Below, piece after piece: positions 18,240-28,582 of a stretch of DNA of 64,000 nt. The notes below the pieces were generated by a model that did no database searches, was not told the origin of the DNA, and saw nothing but the letters and a program-made list of their open reading frames with translations. The stretch lies in the NCBI GenBank assembly GCA_902538515.1, contig CACBFH010000001.1:62001-126000 (forward strand), given 5' to 3'. This DNA is from an uncultured Prochlorococcus sp. Lineage in GTDB: Bacteria > Cyanobacteriota > Cyanobacteriia > PCC-6307 > Cyanobiaceae. Both the position numbers and the translations under genes were made by a program. The number at the start of each line of letters is the position of its first letter. The first letter of the stretch is position 1.

Positions 18240-19670
18240 TTACGAAATGATACTTGAACAAAAAAAGGATTTATTAACCTTTAATTTTTCACTTATTAGA
18301 TTCTTGAAATAATCTCCACGCTCTTCATAATTTTTAAATTGATCAAAACTAGAGCATGAAGGTGAGAATAATAATGTTCCAACCCTATTATTTTGTAAAT
18401 AATGAAAAACAAAATTTAAAAGCTCTTTTAGTTCTGAAAATTCAAAAATATTTTTTTTAAATCCTTCATTAATAAGCGCCATTTTTAGGACTTTTGAGCT
18501 TTCTCCAAAAAGGAAAACACATTTAACTTTTTTCTTTAAAACTTTTATCCACTCACTATATTCATTGCTTTTTAATCTACCCCCAGCAATGATTATTATT
18601 TGACCTTCAATTGAATTTATTCCCGCAATAGATGAGTCAAAATTTGTAGCTTTACTATCGTTAATGATTTCCAGATCATTATTTTTATAAATTGTTTCCA
18701 TCCTATGGGGTAATTGTTTGTAATTAGATAAAGAATCTTTAATCTTCTTGCCAGATAATCCAACTTTTCTTGCTGCTGCAATTACCAATAAAAGATTTTG
18801 AAGATTATGCATTCCTTTTAAAGAAAAATGTTCAAGTTTGAATAATTTCTTCCCTCTCTCAATAATGTATGCTTGATAATCTATCCAATAATCGCAATGA
18901 ATAAAATTTGATTTATCGAAACTAGTTGTTATCCAAACCCCTCTTGATAGCGAACTGTAGTGATTTCTTAGGTTTTTATCGTCATAATTATAAATTCTAA
19001 AATCAGATTTTTCTAACAAGCTTTTTTTTATGTTGAAATAGTTTTCAAGTGTTTTATGTCTTTCAAGATGATCTTCTGTGAAGGTTGTCCATATTCCAAT
19101 ATTAGGTTTTACTTCTGGAGATATCTCTATTTGATAACTGCTTAATTCAGCTACAACCCAATCAATTTTTTCATGATTTTTGGAGTGAGCATATTTACAT
19201 AAAGGTGTACCAATATTTCCAGCAAAAGGAGCATATAATCCAGTATCGCAGAGTATATGGCTTAGTAGATGAGTAACAGTAGTCTTGCCATTAGTGCCAG
19301 TAATACCTATCCAATTTGTGTCTTTTAAAATTTCCCATGCAACATTAATTTCTCCAATTACTTTAATTCCCTTTTTTTTTAATTCAATAATAGTTATATG
19401 GTCATAAGGTATTGATGGACTTACAACAACAGATTCGATCTCTTTCATAAAAGGTTGAATTTCTTCAAATACAAATTCTTTATTTAGAGAAACTATTATA
19501 TTAAGCTCTTCTAATGCTGTTTTTCTTTCTAAGAATTCTATCCCATCTTTACTTTCCCAAACAATTACTCTCTTATTGATGCTTCTCAAATACTTGGCAG
19601 CCCAAAATCCAGATTTACCTAATCCAATTACAAGATTAATATTTCTTTTACTTGAATGATTATCTATCAT
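18240..19670 (-). CDS. murD: UDP-N-acetylmuramoylalanine--D-glutamate ligase
   Basis: [18 protein letters not shown]; Mur ligase architecture; start likely at [10 protein letters not shown] within the track ORF. Confidence 0.9.
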   Translation of the reverse strand: MIDNHSSKRNINLVIGLGKSGFWAAKYLRSINKRVIVWESKDGIEFLERKTALEELNIIVSLNKEFVFEEIQPFMKEIESVVVSPSIPYDHITIIELKKKGIKVIGEINVAWEILKDTNWIGITGTNGKTTVTHLLSHILCDTGLYAPFAGNIGTPLCKYAHSKNHEKIDWVVAELSSYQIEISPEVKPNIGIWTTFTEDHLERHKTLENYFNIKKSLLEKSDFRIYNYDDKNLRNHYSSLSRGVWITTSFDKSNFIHCDYWIDYQAYIIERGKKLFKLEHFSLKGMHNLQNLLLVIAAARKVGLSGKKIKDSLSNYKQLPHRMETIYKNNDLEIINDSKATNFDSSIAGINSIEGQIIIIAGGRLKSNEYSEWIKVLKKKVKCVFLFGESSKVLKMALINEGFKKNIFEFSELKELLNFVFHYLQNNRVGTLLFSPSCSSFDQFKNYEERGDYFKNLISEKLKVNKSFFCSSIIS

Positions 19671-19767
19671 TAAATTTATAATTGCATTTATATTAATTGT
19701 GTTTAAGGGGTAATTCAATCATGAGATCTTTCTTAAGTATTTATAGTATTCGCCAAAGAAAAGTTAA

Positions 19768-20037
19768 TTGATGGAAGATAATACTGCAAAATATTGGTTC
19801 TCTTGGTTTTATGAAAAGTGGGAGAAAAATGCTCCAGGTGAATTAATTGAACAAGGTTTAACTCCGTCTCAGATTGCTGAGCGCTTTGTAAATGAAAACC
19901 ATGATAGTTTTATTCAATTGTCAAAAAAAATTGATGAAAAAAATTATGATGCCTTAACAGAATTCATGAAACTCTCAGAGAGTGAATTACATATCTTGAA
20001 GTATTTTCTTAAGTTAGTAAAAATGAAAAATTTATAA
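19768..20037 (+). CDS. hypothetical protein, paralog of 9095..9448
   Basis: 89 aa; see paired feature. Confidence 0.65.
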   Translation: MMEDNTAKYWFSWFYEKWEKNAPGELIEQGLTPSQIAERFVNENHDSFIQLSKKIDEKNYDALTEFMKLSESELHILKYFLKLVKMKNL

Positions 20038-20961
20038 GAATTTATTAAGTATTGCAATGCTTTTTTCCCATAAATTTTTTCTTTCTTTTTTGTTCATGGC
20101 GAAAGGAGAAGTAGGGGATAGTTTTGGATGACCTCTGAAATTAAATCTTGGACCATAATGCTCACCGCCTCTTGCGTCTGGTGAAGTAGCTGCAAAAAGT
20201 TGAGGTAAAGCACCCATTTCAGCAGTTTGAAAAATAGGGCTAAATAATTCCAATGAGAATGTTTCTAATGGACCAGGGTTAGGTTTTTGGGCAGTAAAGA
20301 GATTTGTTTTTGCAATTCCTGGGTGAGCAGCTAAAGAAAGTATATTTTTGTGCTTTAAGTTCTCATTTAGTTCCAAAGCAAACATTACATTTGCCAATTT
20401 GCTATTAGAGTAAGATTCCCATTTGTTGTAGTAGTTCTCGGCTTTCAGATTTTTCCAGCCAACTTTGCCAAAAAATTGTGCTCCGGAAGTAACCGTCACT
20501 ATTCTAGATTCTTCTTTTTTTTCAATAATTGGAAGTAGCTTTAGAGTCAAAAGCATGTGAGCTAGATGATTAACGGCAAATTGTATTTCATATCCCTGGG
20601 CACTAAGAGTTTTAGGCGGATGCATAATGCCTGCATTATTGACTAGTAAATCCAAATTTTCAAAATTATCAAAAATTTTGGACTGAACTTCAACAATATT
20701 TTTTAAATCTGACAAATCTAATTCTAAAGGTGTAAATGATCCTTCAGGATTAAGACCTTTAAGTTTTTTGATAGTTTGATTAGCTTTTTCAAGCGATCTA
20801 CAAGCAATAATAACGTGAGCATTTTTTTCTGCTAAGGCCTTTGCAGTGTAGTATCCAAGTCCACTATTCGCACCAGTAATTAGTGCTGTTTTGCCTCTAA
20901 GGTTTGGAATATTGGATGTTTCCCAGTCAGAGATTTTAGGTCTTGAAATAGTGGCAGTCAT
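20032..20961 (-). CDS. short-chain dehydrogenase/reductase
   Basis: TALITGANSGLGYYTAKALAEK, NNAG, YxxSK. Confidence 0.9.
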   Translation of the reverse strand: MTATISRPKISDWETSNIPNLRGKTALITGANSGLGYYTAKALAEKNAHVIIACRSLEKANQTIKKLKGLNPEGSFTPLELDLSDLKNIVEVQSKIFDNFENLDLLVNNAGIMHPPKTLSAQGYEIQFAVNHLAHMLLTLKLLPIIEKKEESRIVTVTSGAQFFGKVGWKNLKAENYYNKWESYSNSKLANVMFALELNENLKHKNILSLAAHPGIAKTNLFTAQKPNPGPLETFSLELFSPIFQTAEMGALPQLFAATSPDARGGEHYGPRFNFRGHPKLSPTSPFAMNKKERKNLWEKSIAILNKFL

Positions 20962-21069
20962 TTAGTAATCCTGCAAATTGCTTTTGAATTTAACCAAAAT
21001 TTAATTACTTTTCTACTGTAAATACTTGAAGTCAGTATCGTGAGATCTTTTTGAAGGTACTACTTAATA

Positions 21070-21819
21070 TTATTTTTGAATTGTATATTGCCATTCGTTA
21101 TTTTGAAATAAATTTTTTTCTCTAAGTAACTGTAATTTCCTACTATTTATTTTTATAACTATCCCATTAGTTGGATATTTCTCGAATATTTTTCTCTCTA
21201 ACCAATTTTTTTTATATATTTGGATTTCGTTTGTATGATTTGTGAAGTAGCTGTCAGGGGTGCTGAAGCCACATTTTTTAAGATAGTTAAGGGTTTCGTA
21301 TTGATTAAGTCTTCCATTAAGTATTTGGAAACAGCAAAAGCGGAGACTTTCTCCAATCCCTTTCTTATTATTGAGGTATTTTCTTGTAATTCTTTGGGAA
21401 ATGCCGGCAACTTGGTTTGTAGCGTATAGTTCACCTCTAATTTGAAAATCTCGTTTGATAGGAATACAATTGGGGACATTTTTAATTTGTTCAATTTTGC
21501 TTGAGACATCAAATCCTTTTTTTGAAATAGCTTTATTAAACTTGCCATCTATATATCTAATTGCAATAGCACAGCCATCAATTTTTGGTTGAATGCTTAA
21601 TCTAGTTTTTGGAATTAAACTTTCCAAAAATTCTTTATAGTTTTCTTTAGCTAATTTTGGCAAAAGTTTATTATTTTTTTGATTAAAGTAGTCATGCACT
21701 GGATCATCAGGAATAAAAAGCTTTTCAAGTTGTTTAAATGCATCATCCGAAATTATGCCTTCACCTAATCTGTATTGTTCATCTAGATACTTAACATCTT
21801 TCACTAATAAATTATTCAT
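21070..21819 (-). CDS. NAD+-dependent DNA ligase-like protein (adenylation domain only)
   Basis: KIDGCAIAIRY (KxDG), RGELYATNQ, GIVIKINSRKLQ, terminal WQYTIQK resembling LigA PxWAIAYK. Confidence 0.7.
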   Translation of the reverse strand: MNNLLVKDVKYLDEQYRLGEGIISDDAFKQLEKLFIPDDPVHDYFNQKNNKLLPKLAKENYKEFLESLIPKTRLSIQPKIDGCAIAIRYIDGKFNKAISKKGFDVSSKIEQIKNVPNCIPIKRDFQIRGELYATNQVAGISQRITRKYLNNKKGIGESLRFCCFQILNGRLNQYETLNYLKKCGFSTPDSYFTNHTNEIQIYKKNWLERKIFEKYPTNGIVIKINSRKLQLLREKNLFQNNEWQYTIQK

Positions 21820-22074
21820 AATAATTTTGATAAATATTTAAAAATCTTGTAGAAAAAATAATCTAAATAAAGATTAGATTTTAAAAGTAATTGACCACTA
21901 AATATCCTCCTACACAGAGAGCAATTAAAGAGTATAAAATGTTCTAATAAGAAGTTTAAATTAAATACCTCAATCAAACAGATTTACTTAAAAGTGAAAT
22001 AGAAAAATTTAAGCATTGATATGCATGCAAATTTTTGAATTTTCTATCAATACAAAAAAAAATTTTTTAAAGTT

Positions 22075-23247
22075 ATGAGAAAAATGTCATTTTTATTAAA
22101 AGCCCAAAATACCTGGGAAAATTTTGCGAAATACAAAATTAATGATTACGCAAAATTAAGAAATTTTGATTTTGGCCCAAATAACGAAAGTTCAGTTTCA
22201 AAATTATCGCCTTTCATTACTCATAGAATATTATCGGAATATAATATGATTCATGATATTAAAAGTAAGTACAAAATAAAAAATTCAACTAAATTTGTTG
22301 AGGAAATATTTTGGAGAGTTTACTGGAAAGGGTGGATGGAAAATAGACCTAAAGTATGGAGAAATTTTATTTCAGAAAACAATCTCGATTTTGATTATGA
22401 GCTATATGAAAGTGCAATTAATGGCAATACAGAATTAGATTTTTTTAATTCTTGGGTCCATGAATTAAAGCAGTACAACTATTTGCATAACCATACAAGA
22501 ATGTGGTTTGCAAGTACTTGGATATTTAATTTAGGCCTTCCTTGGCAATTGGGAGCAAAGTTTTTCTTTAAATATCTTTTTGATGGTGATGCTGCATCTA
22601 ATCTTCTTAGCTGGAGATGGGTCGGAGGATTACAAACGAAGGGAAAACAATATCTTTTTTCATCATCAAACCTCAGAAAATTTTCAAATAATAGATTTAA
22701 TTCAGAAAAAATAAGTAATCAACAAATTTTGCTTGAAGAATCTAATCAAATACCATTAGAAGATGAGATTTATAAAAATGATATGGACCCTAAATCAGAT
22801 AATCTGATTATGTTTGAAAATGATCTTCACCTTGCAACCCTTAAAAATTTACTTAAAAGCTATAAAAAAGTATTTATTATCCTTTTAAAAAATGAACATA
22901 GACAAATTAAATTGTCTGAATCTGTTTTGAAATTTAAACAAGATTTGGTCTCTGAATTTGTAGAGTATTTTGATAATGTTGAACAGATTGATCCTTATTC
23001 ACTGGAATATACATTTAAAAATACCAACGAAATAGACATTATTTATCCTGGAGTGGGAGAAAATTATGATTTCATAACTGAGTTTAAAAATTTACACAAT
23101 AAAAAAATTTTTAACCTTGTTAGAGATGAAGATTTATTTGCATGGCAATTTGCTAAAAAAGGGTTTTTCAAATTTAAAGAAAACATTCCGAGGATTAATC
23201 AGAGAATATTTGAAAATTTTTCAAAAAATAATTTTCAACTTAGTTGA
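22075..23247 (+). CDS. cryptochrome/photolyase FAD-binding domain protein
   Basis: LHNHTRMWFASTWIFNLGLPWQLGAKFFFKYLFDGDAASNLLSWRWVGGLQTKGK. Confidence 0.8.
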   Translation: MRKMSFLLKAQNTWENFAKYKINDYAKLRNFDFGPNNESSVSKLSPFITHRILSEYNMIHDIKSKYKIKNSTKFVEEIFWRVYWKGWMENRPKVWRNFISENNLDFDYELYESAINGNTELDFFNSWVHELKQYNYLHNHTRMWFASTWIFNLGLPWQLGAKFFFKYLFDGDAASNLLSWRWVGGLQTKGKQYLFSSSNLRKFSNNRFNSEKISNQQILLEESNQIPLEDEIYKNDMDPKSDNLIMFENDLHLATLKNLLKSYKKVFIILLKNEHRQIKLSESVLKFKQDLVSEFVEYFDNVEQIDPYSLEYTFKNTNEIDIIYPGVGENYDFITEFKNLHNKKIFNLVRDEDLFAWQFAKKGFFKFKENIPRINQRIFENFSKNNFQLS

Positions 23248-23374
23248 GTTTCTAATCAGAAAAAGAATTTCTTAAAGTACTAAGTATAAATACTTAAATA
23301 GGTGCGACTTTTGCTGTTTAATCCACGATGGATACTGTGACTAGTTATTTTTACTTAAGGATAATTTTTTTATA

Positions 23375-23926
23375 GTGCTTTCAACAATTCTTACAAAGTC
23401 GTTTAGTAAAGATACTGCTTTATTAATTCTTAGAGTTATAACAGGTACTGTTCTCATACATCATGGTTATGAAAAATTAGCGAATATAGAAAATTTCGCT
23501 GATGCTTTTGTCAGACCTCTACATCTTCCATTCCCAATATTTTTATCATACATAGCAGCATTTTCAGAAATAGGTGGAAGTTGGTTACTAATTATCGGCT
23601 TAGCTACAAGATTCGGAGCTTTAGCAATTGTCGGAACAATTTCTGTAGCTATATATCATGCTCTTGTTACTTCAGGTTTTAATATTTTCTTGCTAGAGCT
23701 TTTACTTTTATATTTCGCTTCTGCAGCTTCAATTGCATTGACAGGGCCTGGTAATTTCTCATTAGATGAAGTTATTATCAGGATTTTGAAATCTGAAGAT
23801 GAAGAGGAAATTTTACCCTCAACAAAATCAAAATCTTCTAAGGAAGTTGAAGTTAAAGATGAAATAAATAAAGGTGGTTTATTCCAATTTCTGCAAGCAA
23901 ACATACTTTCAGATACTTCAAGCTAA
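23375..23926 (+). CDS. DoxX family protein
   Basis: LLILRVITGTVLIHHGYEKLANIENFAD; alternative start near GTG 23373. Confidence 0.85.
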   Translation: MLSTILTKSFSKDTALLILRVITGTVLIHHGYEKLANIENFADAFVRPLHLPFPIFLSYIAAFSEIGGSWLLIIGLATRFGALAIVGTISVAIYHALVTSGFNIFLLELLLLYFASAASIALTGPGNFSLDEVIIRILKSEDEEEILPSTKSKSSKEVEVKDEINKGGLFQFLQANILSDTSS

Positions 23927-24091
23927 CTTCTTAGGATAAAGGCTATTTATTAGCTCTAACCGTTTACGATAAATATTTCTCTTCTCGAGTTTTATCTTAA
24001 TTGTTGCTTCAGAAAGACTTATAAACAGTCCTATAGCAGTCACCCAAGATAAAAAAATAAAAGGGTTTTCTGGAATTTCTGAGAAATTCAT
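23918..24091 (-). CDS. small TM protein, 57 aa
   Basis: MNFSEIPENPFIFLSWVTAIGLFISLSEATIKIKLEKRNIYRKRLELINSLYPKKLA*; not in track. Confidence 0.55.
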   Translation of the reverse strand: MNFSEIPENPFIFLSWVTAIGLFISLSEATIKIKLEKRNIYRKRLELINSLYPKKLA

Positions 24092-24165
24092 ATGAATAAT
24101 ACTTCTTTTTTAAAATTGACTGATCACAATATGATTTTCAACCTAAATATACAATTTAGAAATAT

Positions 24166-24717
24166 TTAAGGATTAATTTCAACTTTTTCCCATTTCTTAA
24201 TCCTTTCCCAAAGATATCGTTTATGAACAGGCTGTTCTAATTTAAGAAGATCTACTGAATCGATTGCAAAATTTAAAACCACAAAATTTTCTGACTTAGG
24301 TAGATTGGAAAATAATTCATGAGCAGATTGCACTTTTGGGGTTATTTTCTCTCCAGGAGATCCCCAAAACCAAGAAGATTTTGATTTTTCTGATAGTAAA
24401 TCCCAATAATTTTTATTATCACTTAATTCACGTATTTTTCCTTTGAATCTATATTGTGACTTGGTTTTCAAAAAGAACCATAATATTTCTGCATTAGGGT
24501 TAGATTTTAAATGCACAATTTTTTCACTTCTTCTATCTGTAAAAATAATCATTGAATTATCTTTATACCATCCTCTGAAAACAACTGTTCTTAATCTTGG
24601 CTTGTTTTCTTCGCTTACTGTTGCAAGCTGTATCCATCTATTAGAGGGGGATTTGCCCTCTTTTTTTCTAGCGGATTTTAAATCTTGTCTCCAACTTGGT
24701 AAGTTGTTATCAGGCAT
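24166..24717 (-). CDS. pyridoxamine 5'-phosphate oxidase-like FMN-binding protein
   Basis: LATVSEENKPRLRTVVFRGW...FTDRRSEKIVHLKSNPNAEILWFF. Confidence 0.85.
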   Translation of the reverse strand: MPDNNLPSWRQDLKSARKKEGKSPSNRWIQLATVSEENKPRLRTVVFRGWYKDNSMIIFTDRRSEKIVHLKSNPNAEILWFFLKTKSQYRFKGKIRELSDNKNYWDLLSEKSKSSWFWGSPGEKITPKVQSAHELFSNLPKSENFVVLNFAIDSVDLLKLEQPVHKRYLWERIKKWEKVEINP

Positions 24718-25327
24718 TTAACTTAGGCAATATAAGACCACTTTTCTTTTTGTATTCTTCGAATGAATCATATTTTGCTAGGGATTTATCTTTTTTTATC
24801 ATTCTTGGTAGAAAAACAATAGAGAAAAATATTGAAAGAATTATTAATGGAATGAAGCTCATTGAAAGTATGGCGAATGATAGATAAATTAGTATTTCTC
24901 CTAGATAATTTGTATTCCTTATATTTTTGAAAAATCCCTCTTTAATAAGATCTTTTCTTAATTTAAGAGAAAAATATTTTTGTGCATCACTAGCAAAGTG
25001 TAAAAACACACCAATAATATTTATAGATATAGATGCAGCTATTACGATGTTTGGAACAGATTTCTGAGATGAGATAAGAATGTAAGGAGCTACCCAGTAA
25101 CTTCCAAGGAAAATAAAACCAGTAACTGAAGTTAAAAAATTGATTTTTTCTTTAAAATAGGGATCCGGAAATATCTTTTCTTTTAAGAGCCAAAGTAATC
25201 CATATGTACCATGCAGAGCCAGATAAACGTAAGAAGCGATTGTAAAATTATCAAAAAAGACCATAAGACCTACTACTACAAATGCTGTGAGCCCCTTATG
25301 AAGATTAATTATTTGATTAAGTTTCAT
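24710..25327 (-). CDS. DUF1295 / steroid 5-alpha-reductase C-terminal-like membrane protein
   Basis: FFKNIRNTNYLGEILIYLSFAILS. Confidence 0.65.
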   Translation of the reverse strand: MKLNQIINLHKGLTAFVVVGLMVFFDNFTIASYVYLALHGTYGLLWLLKEKIFPDPYFKEKINFLTSVTGFIFLGSYWVAPYILISSQKSVPNIVIAASISINIIGVFLHFASDAQKYFSLKLRKDLIKEGFFKNIRNTNYLGEILIYLSFAILSMSFIPLIILSIFFSIVFLPRMIKKDKSLAKYDSFEEYKKKSGLILPKLNA

Positions 25328-25394
25328 CTTTTTTAATAATCTAAAAAATGAAATTATTTTCTGTGGATATAAGCTAGGTGCTCAAAAGTCTTTA

Positions 25395-25466
25395 TGGGCG
25401 ATACTGGATTCGAACCAGTGGCCACTACCGTGTCGAGGTAGTGCTCTACCACTGAGCTAATCGCCC
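25395..25466 (-). tRNA. tRNA-Val(GAC)
   Basis: GGGCGAT TA GCTC AGTGGTA GAGC A CTACC TCGACAC GGTAG TGGCC ACTGG TTCGAAT CCAGT ATCGCCC A. Confidence 0.88.
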
Positions 25467-25515
25467 AAATTGAAGAATTTTAAATTCCCCCTTATAAGAA
25501 AATAGCAGGTTAAGT

Positions 25516-26307
25516 TCATTTTCTAAGTAATTTAACTTTCCATCTTTCTCTTTTAGTGATTTCTAAATTTAGAATTTCGATAAATCCTTTATTTTCTAAT
25601 TCTAGTTTGTCGCCAATTTTTAGATTAATAGTTGGTTTATTAACTTTGCTCCCATTTAATTTGAGCATTCCATTTTCTATCCTTTCAATAATTTTGGTTC
25701 TTGATATCCTAAAACCTGCTGAAGCTATAGCGTCTAATCTTGTTGAAGCTTCCACTGTGTTAACAAGTTTTTTTAATCTTCTATTTGGTATTTGTAATTC
25801 ATCTATACCTACTACATGAATTTTTACTTTTACGTCTCTTAAATAAAAAAACTCTTCATTTAGATATTTAGTATCAAAATCATCAATTATCCCTTGTGCC
25901 CCTCTATCGCCTATGGTCCATATATCTCCTACTTTTTTTTCATTTACTCCATTTTCAATTAAGAGGGATCTAAAGTCTTCTTGTTTTGCATTATCAAATA
26001 AAAAGTTGCCAATCATTTTTATTCCTTGTATCGGGAAATTGCTTATTAGGAAATCTTCTTCAGGAATATTATCTTCTCTAAAACAAGCTATTCTTGATCT
26101 CTGAGAAGAGGAAAATCCTCCATATACAAAAAATTTGAAATCATTTAAATTTTCAAAATCTTTTAAAATTTCCTCGCAAACGTAGGTAGAGTTAAATCCA
26201 GTCCAGTAAGTTTCCCAGTGTTTGTGAGCTAAGCTAGCAATATTTATTAATTCCTCAGTTTCTTTTTTGTAGTTTGAATTTCTTAAGATTTCTTTTAAGT
26301 CAATCAT
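25516..26307 (-). CDS. S4-domain RNA-binding protein (YlmH / PSII S4-domain type)
   Basis: RLDAIASAGFRISRTKIIERIENGMLKLNGSKVNKPTINLKIGD S4 domain. Confidence 0.85.
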   Translation of the reverse strand: MIDLKEILRNSNYKKETEELINIASLAHKHWETYWTGFNSTYVCEEILKDFENLNDFKFFVYGGFSSSQRSRIACFREDNIPEEDFLISNFPIQGIKMIGNFLFDNAKQEDFRSLLIENGVNEKKVGDIWTIGDRGAQGIIDDFDTKYLNEEFFYLRDVKVKIHVVGIDELQIPNRRLKKLVNTVEASTRLDAIASAGFRISRTKIIERIENGMLKLNGSKVNKPTINLKIGDKLELENKGFIEILNLEITKRERWKVKLLRK

Positions 26308-26874
26308 TTAGCTTTCTAAAAAAATTATATCTTTTGCATCTGTTTGTTTTATTAAAGCCCAAGGTAATTCAGTCCCAATTTGATTTTCTAGCAAAACAAG
26401 CCATTTACCTTCTTTATGAAAGTTAATAATTGATCTCAATTCTTTACCTCTATTAATATTGATACTTGCTGAAGAGACTACGCTTCCTAAATATCCTGAA
26501 CCCATTCCCAAAATACCTCCAATTAAGGATTCCCCGATGTTATTTAAACCAAGAAAGCTAAAAGTAGATAAGTTCGTCATGTTAGAAAAAGCTATTCCAG
26601 CTATAAAACCAAATGGCATTAACCATCTACTCATATCTTTTTGTCTGATATTCCTATCAAGTTTAGGATTTAAGATTCTTATATCTTCAAATTTTTGAGA
26701 TTTAAATAAAATATTTGATTTCGATTTTAGCAACTCGGCTTCATCGGATGATATTTTCTCACTTAATGGTGGGATCAAAATAGCTTCAGAAAGCATTACT
26801 GATTTTTCTTTAAAGAAATCGAATAGCTTTATACATTTATCAATGTCTTCAAATATCACAATACTTTTAGTCAA
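26308..26874 (-). CDS. conserved hypothetical protein, Gly-rich membrane segment
   Basis: 188 aa intact ORF. Confidence 0.55.
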   Translation of the reverse strand: MTKSIVIFEDIDKCIKLFDFFKEKSVMLSEAILIPPLSEKISSDEAELLKSKSNILFKSQKFEDIRILNPKLDRNIRQKDMSRWLMPFGFIAGIAFSNMTNLSTFSFLGLNNIGESLIGGILGMGSGYLGSVVSSASININRGKELRSIINFHKEGKWLVLLENQIGTELPWALIKQTDAKDIIFLES

Positions 26875-26973
26875 ATTTTAGTCCTCAAATGTTTGTGTGT
26901 TATTCAAATTAATAAAATTAGATACGTTCACTATAGATTAAGTTAAAGTAAAAGATTAGAGAACCTATCTTAA

Positions 26974-28560
26974 ATGACAAAAGTTCTAATTACGGATCCA
27001 ATTGATCAAACAGGAATCGATATTCTTTCAAAAGTTGCTCAGGTTGATCAGAAAATAGGAATTTCAAATTCTGAGTTAGCATCAATCATCGAAGAATATG
27101 ATGCCCTTATGATACGATCAGGCACACAAGTGACAGAAGAAATTATAAACTCTTCAAATAAACTTAGAATTATTGGAAGAGCAGGAGTGGGAGTCGATAA
27201 TGTAGATGTTAAAGCTGCTACTCAAAAAGGCGTTCTTGTTGTTAATTCACCAGGGGGAAACACTATAGCTGCAGCTGAACATACCATAGCTATGATGTTG
27301 GCCCTATCTAGGCATATTCCAATAGCTAATAGCAGTACTTTGTTAGGTAAATGGGAAAGAAAAAAATTTGTTGGGAATGAACTTTTTAAGAAAAAATTGG
27401 GAGTAGTAGGTTTAGGGAAAATTGGTGCTCATGTAGCGAAAGTTGCTAATGCATTAGGAATGGAGGTTTACGGATATGATCCCTTTGTCTCAACTGAAAG
27501 AGCTCAACAAATACAGGTTAAACTTTCTGAACTAGAGCTCTTATTCCAACAATCCGATTATGTGACTTTGCATTTACCTCGTACACCAGAGACAGAGAAT
27601 TTAGTAAATATGGAGGTGCTTAAAAGTATGAAAAGTAGTGCAAAATTAATTAATTGTGCTCGAGGAGGTTTAATTGACGAAGAAGCCTTGGCAGATGCTT
27701 TAAATAATTCCTTGATTGGGGGAGCAGCAATAGATGTTTTTTCTAAAGAACCTTTAGAATCGAATTCACCACTTCTAAAAGTTGAAAAAAATCTTATTCT
27801 TACCCCTCATTTAGGAGCTTCTACTCGGGAAGCACAAGAAAATGTAGCTGTTGATGTTGCCGAACAAATAAGAGATGTCTTACTTGGTTTATCCGCCAGA
27901 ACTGCAGTTAATATTCCTGGTTTAAGTCCTGACATTATGGATAGCCTAAAACCTCATTTGCAGTTGGCTGAAACATTGGGTCTGCTTATAAGCCAGCTTT
28001 CAGGCGGACAGATACAGAAACTAGAGGTCAAGCTTCAAGGCGAATTTGTACAACATCCTTCTCAGCCATTGATAATAGCTAGTTTAAAAGGCTTACTAAG
28101 TAAGGCTTTAGGAGATAGGATAAATTATGTCAACGCTTCTCTAGAAGCAGAATCTAGAGGTATTTCATTGGTTGAGAGTAAAGATGAGGCAAGACCAGAA
28201 TTTGCTAGTGGATCGCTTCAGCTAACAACTTATGGAGATAATGGTGACCACAGTGTGGCAGGAAGTATTTTTGCTGATGGAGAATTAAGAATTATTAGTA
28301 TTGATCAATATCCAGTTAACGTATCGCCAAGCAGATATATGTTGGTAACCAGGCACAGAGATATGCCAGGCATTATTGGCAAACTGGGTTCTTTATTAGG
28401 TAGCAACAATGTAAATATTGCCTCTATGCAAGTTGGACGCAAAATTGTTAGGGGAGAAGCTGTTATGGTTCTCAGTATTGATGATCCCATCCCTAATAAG
28501 TTGCTTGACACTATTATTGAAGTAGAAGGGATTACCAGTGCCAATCCAGTTACTTTATAA
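26974..28560 (+). CDS. serA: D-3-phosphoglycerate dehydrogenase
   Basis: VGLGKIGAHVAKVA, NPGGNTIAAAEH-type motif, C-terminal ACT domain. Confidence 0.97.
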   Translation: MTKVLITDPIDQTGIDILSKVAQVDQKIGISNSELASIIEEYDALMIRSGTQVTEEIINSSNKLRIIGRAGVGVDNVDVKAATQKGVLVVNSPGGNTIAAAEHTIAMMLALSRHIPIANSSTLLGKWERKKFVGNELFKKKLGVVGLGKIGAHVAKVANALGMEVYGYDPFVSTERAQQIQVKLSELELLFQQSDYVTLHLPRTPETENLVNMEVLKSMKSSAKLINCARGGLIDEEALADALNNSLIGGAAIDVFSKEPLESNSPLLKVEKNLILTPHLGASTREAQENVAVDVAEQIRDVLLGLSARTAVNIPGLSPDIMDSLKPHLQLAETLGLLISQLSGGQIQKLEVKLQGEFVQHPSQPLIIASLKGLLSKALGDRINYVNASLEAESRGISLVESKDEARPEFASGSLQLTTYGDNGDHSVAGSIFADGELRIISIDQYPVNVSPSRYMLVTRHRDMPGIIGKLGSLLGSNNVNIASMQVGRKIVRGEAVMVLSIDDPIPNKLLDTIIEVEGITSANPVTL

Positions 28561-28582
28561 AAAATCTTTCTCCATTTAATCA

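Noticed and set aside
21198-21548. 116 aa alternate-frame ORF overlapping the ligase-like gene
   Set aside because: The other frame has clear nucleotidyltransferase motifs; this is a shadow ORF.
23918-24091. Suspected homopolymer frameshift in the small TM ORF
   Set aside because: A first miscount of an A run suggested a frameshift; rechecking coordinates showed a clean 57 aa ORF.
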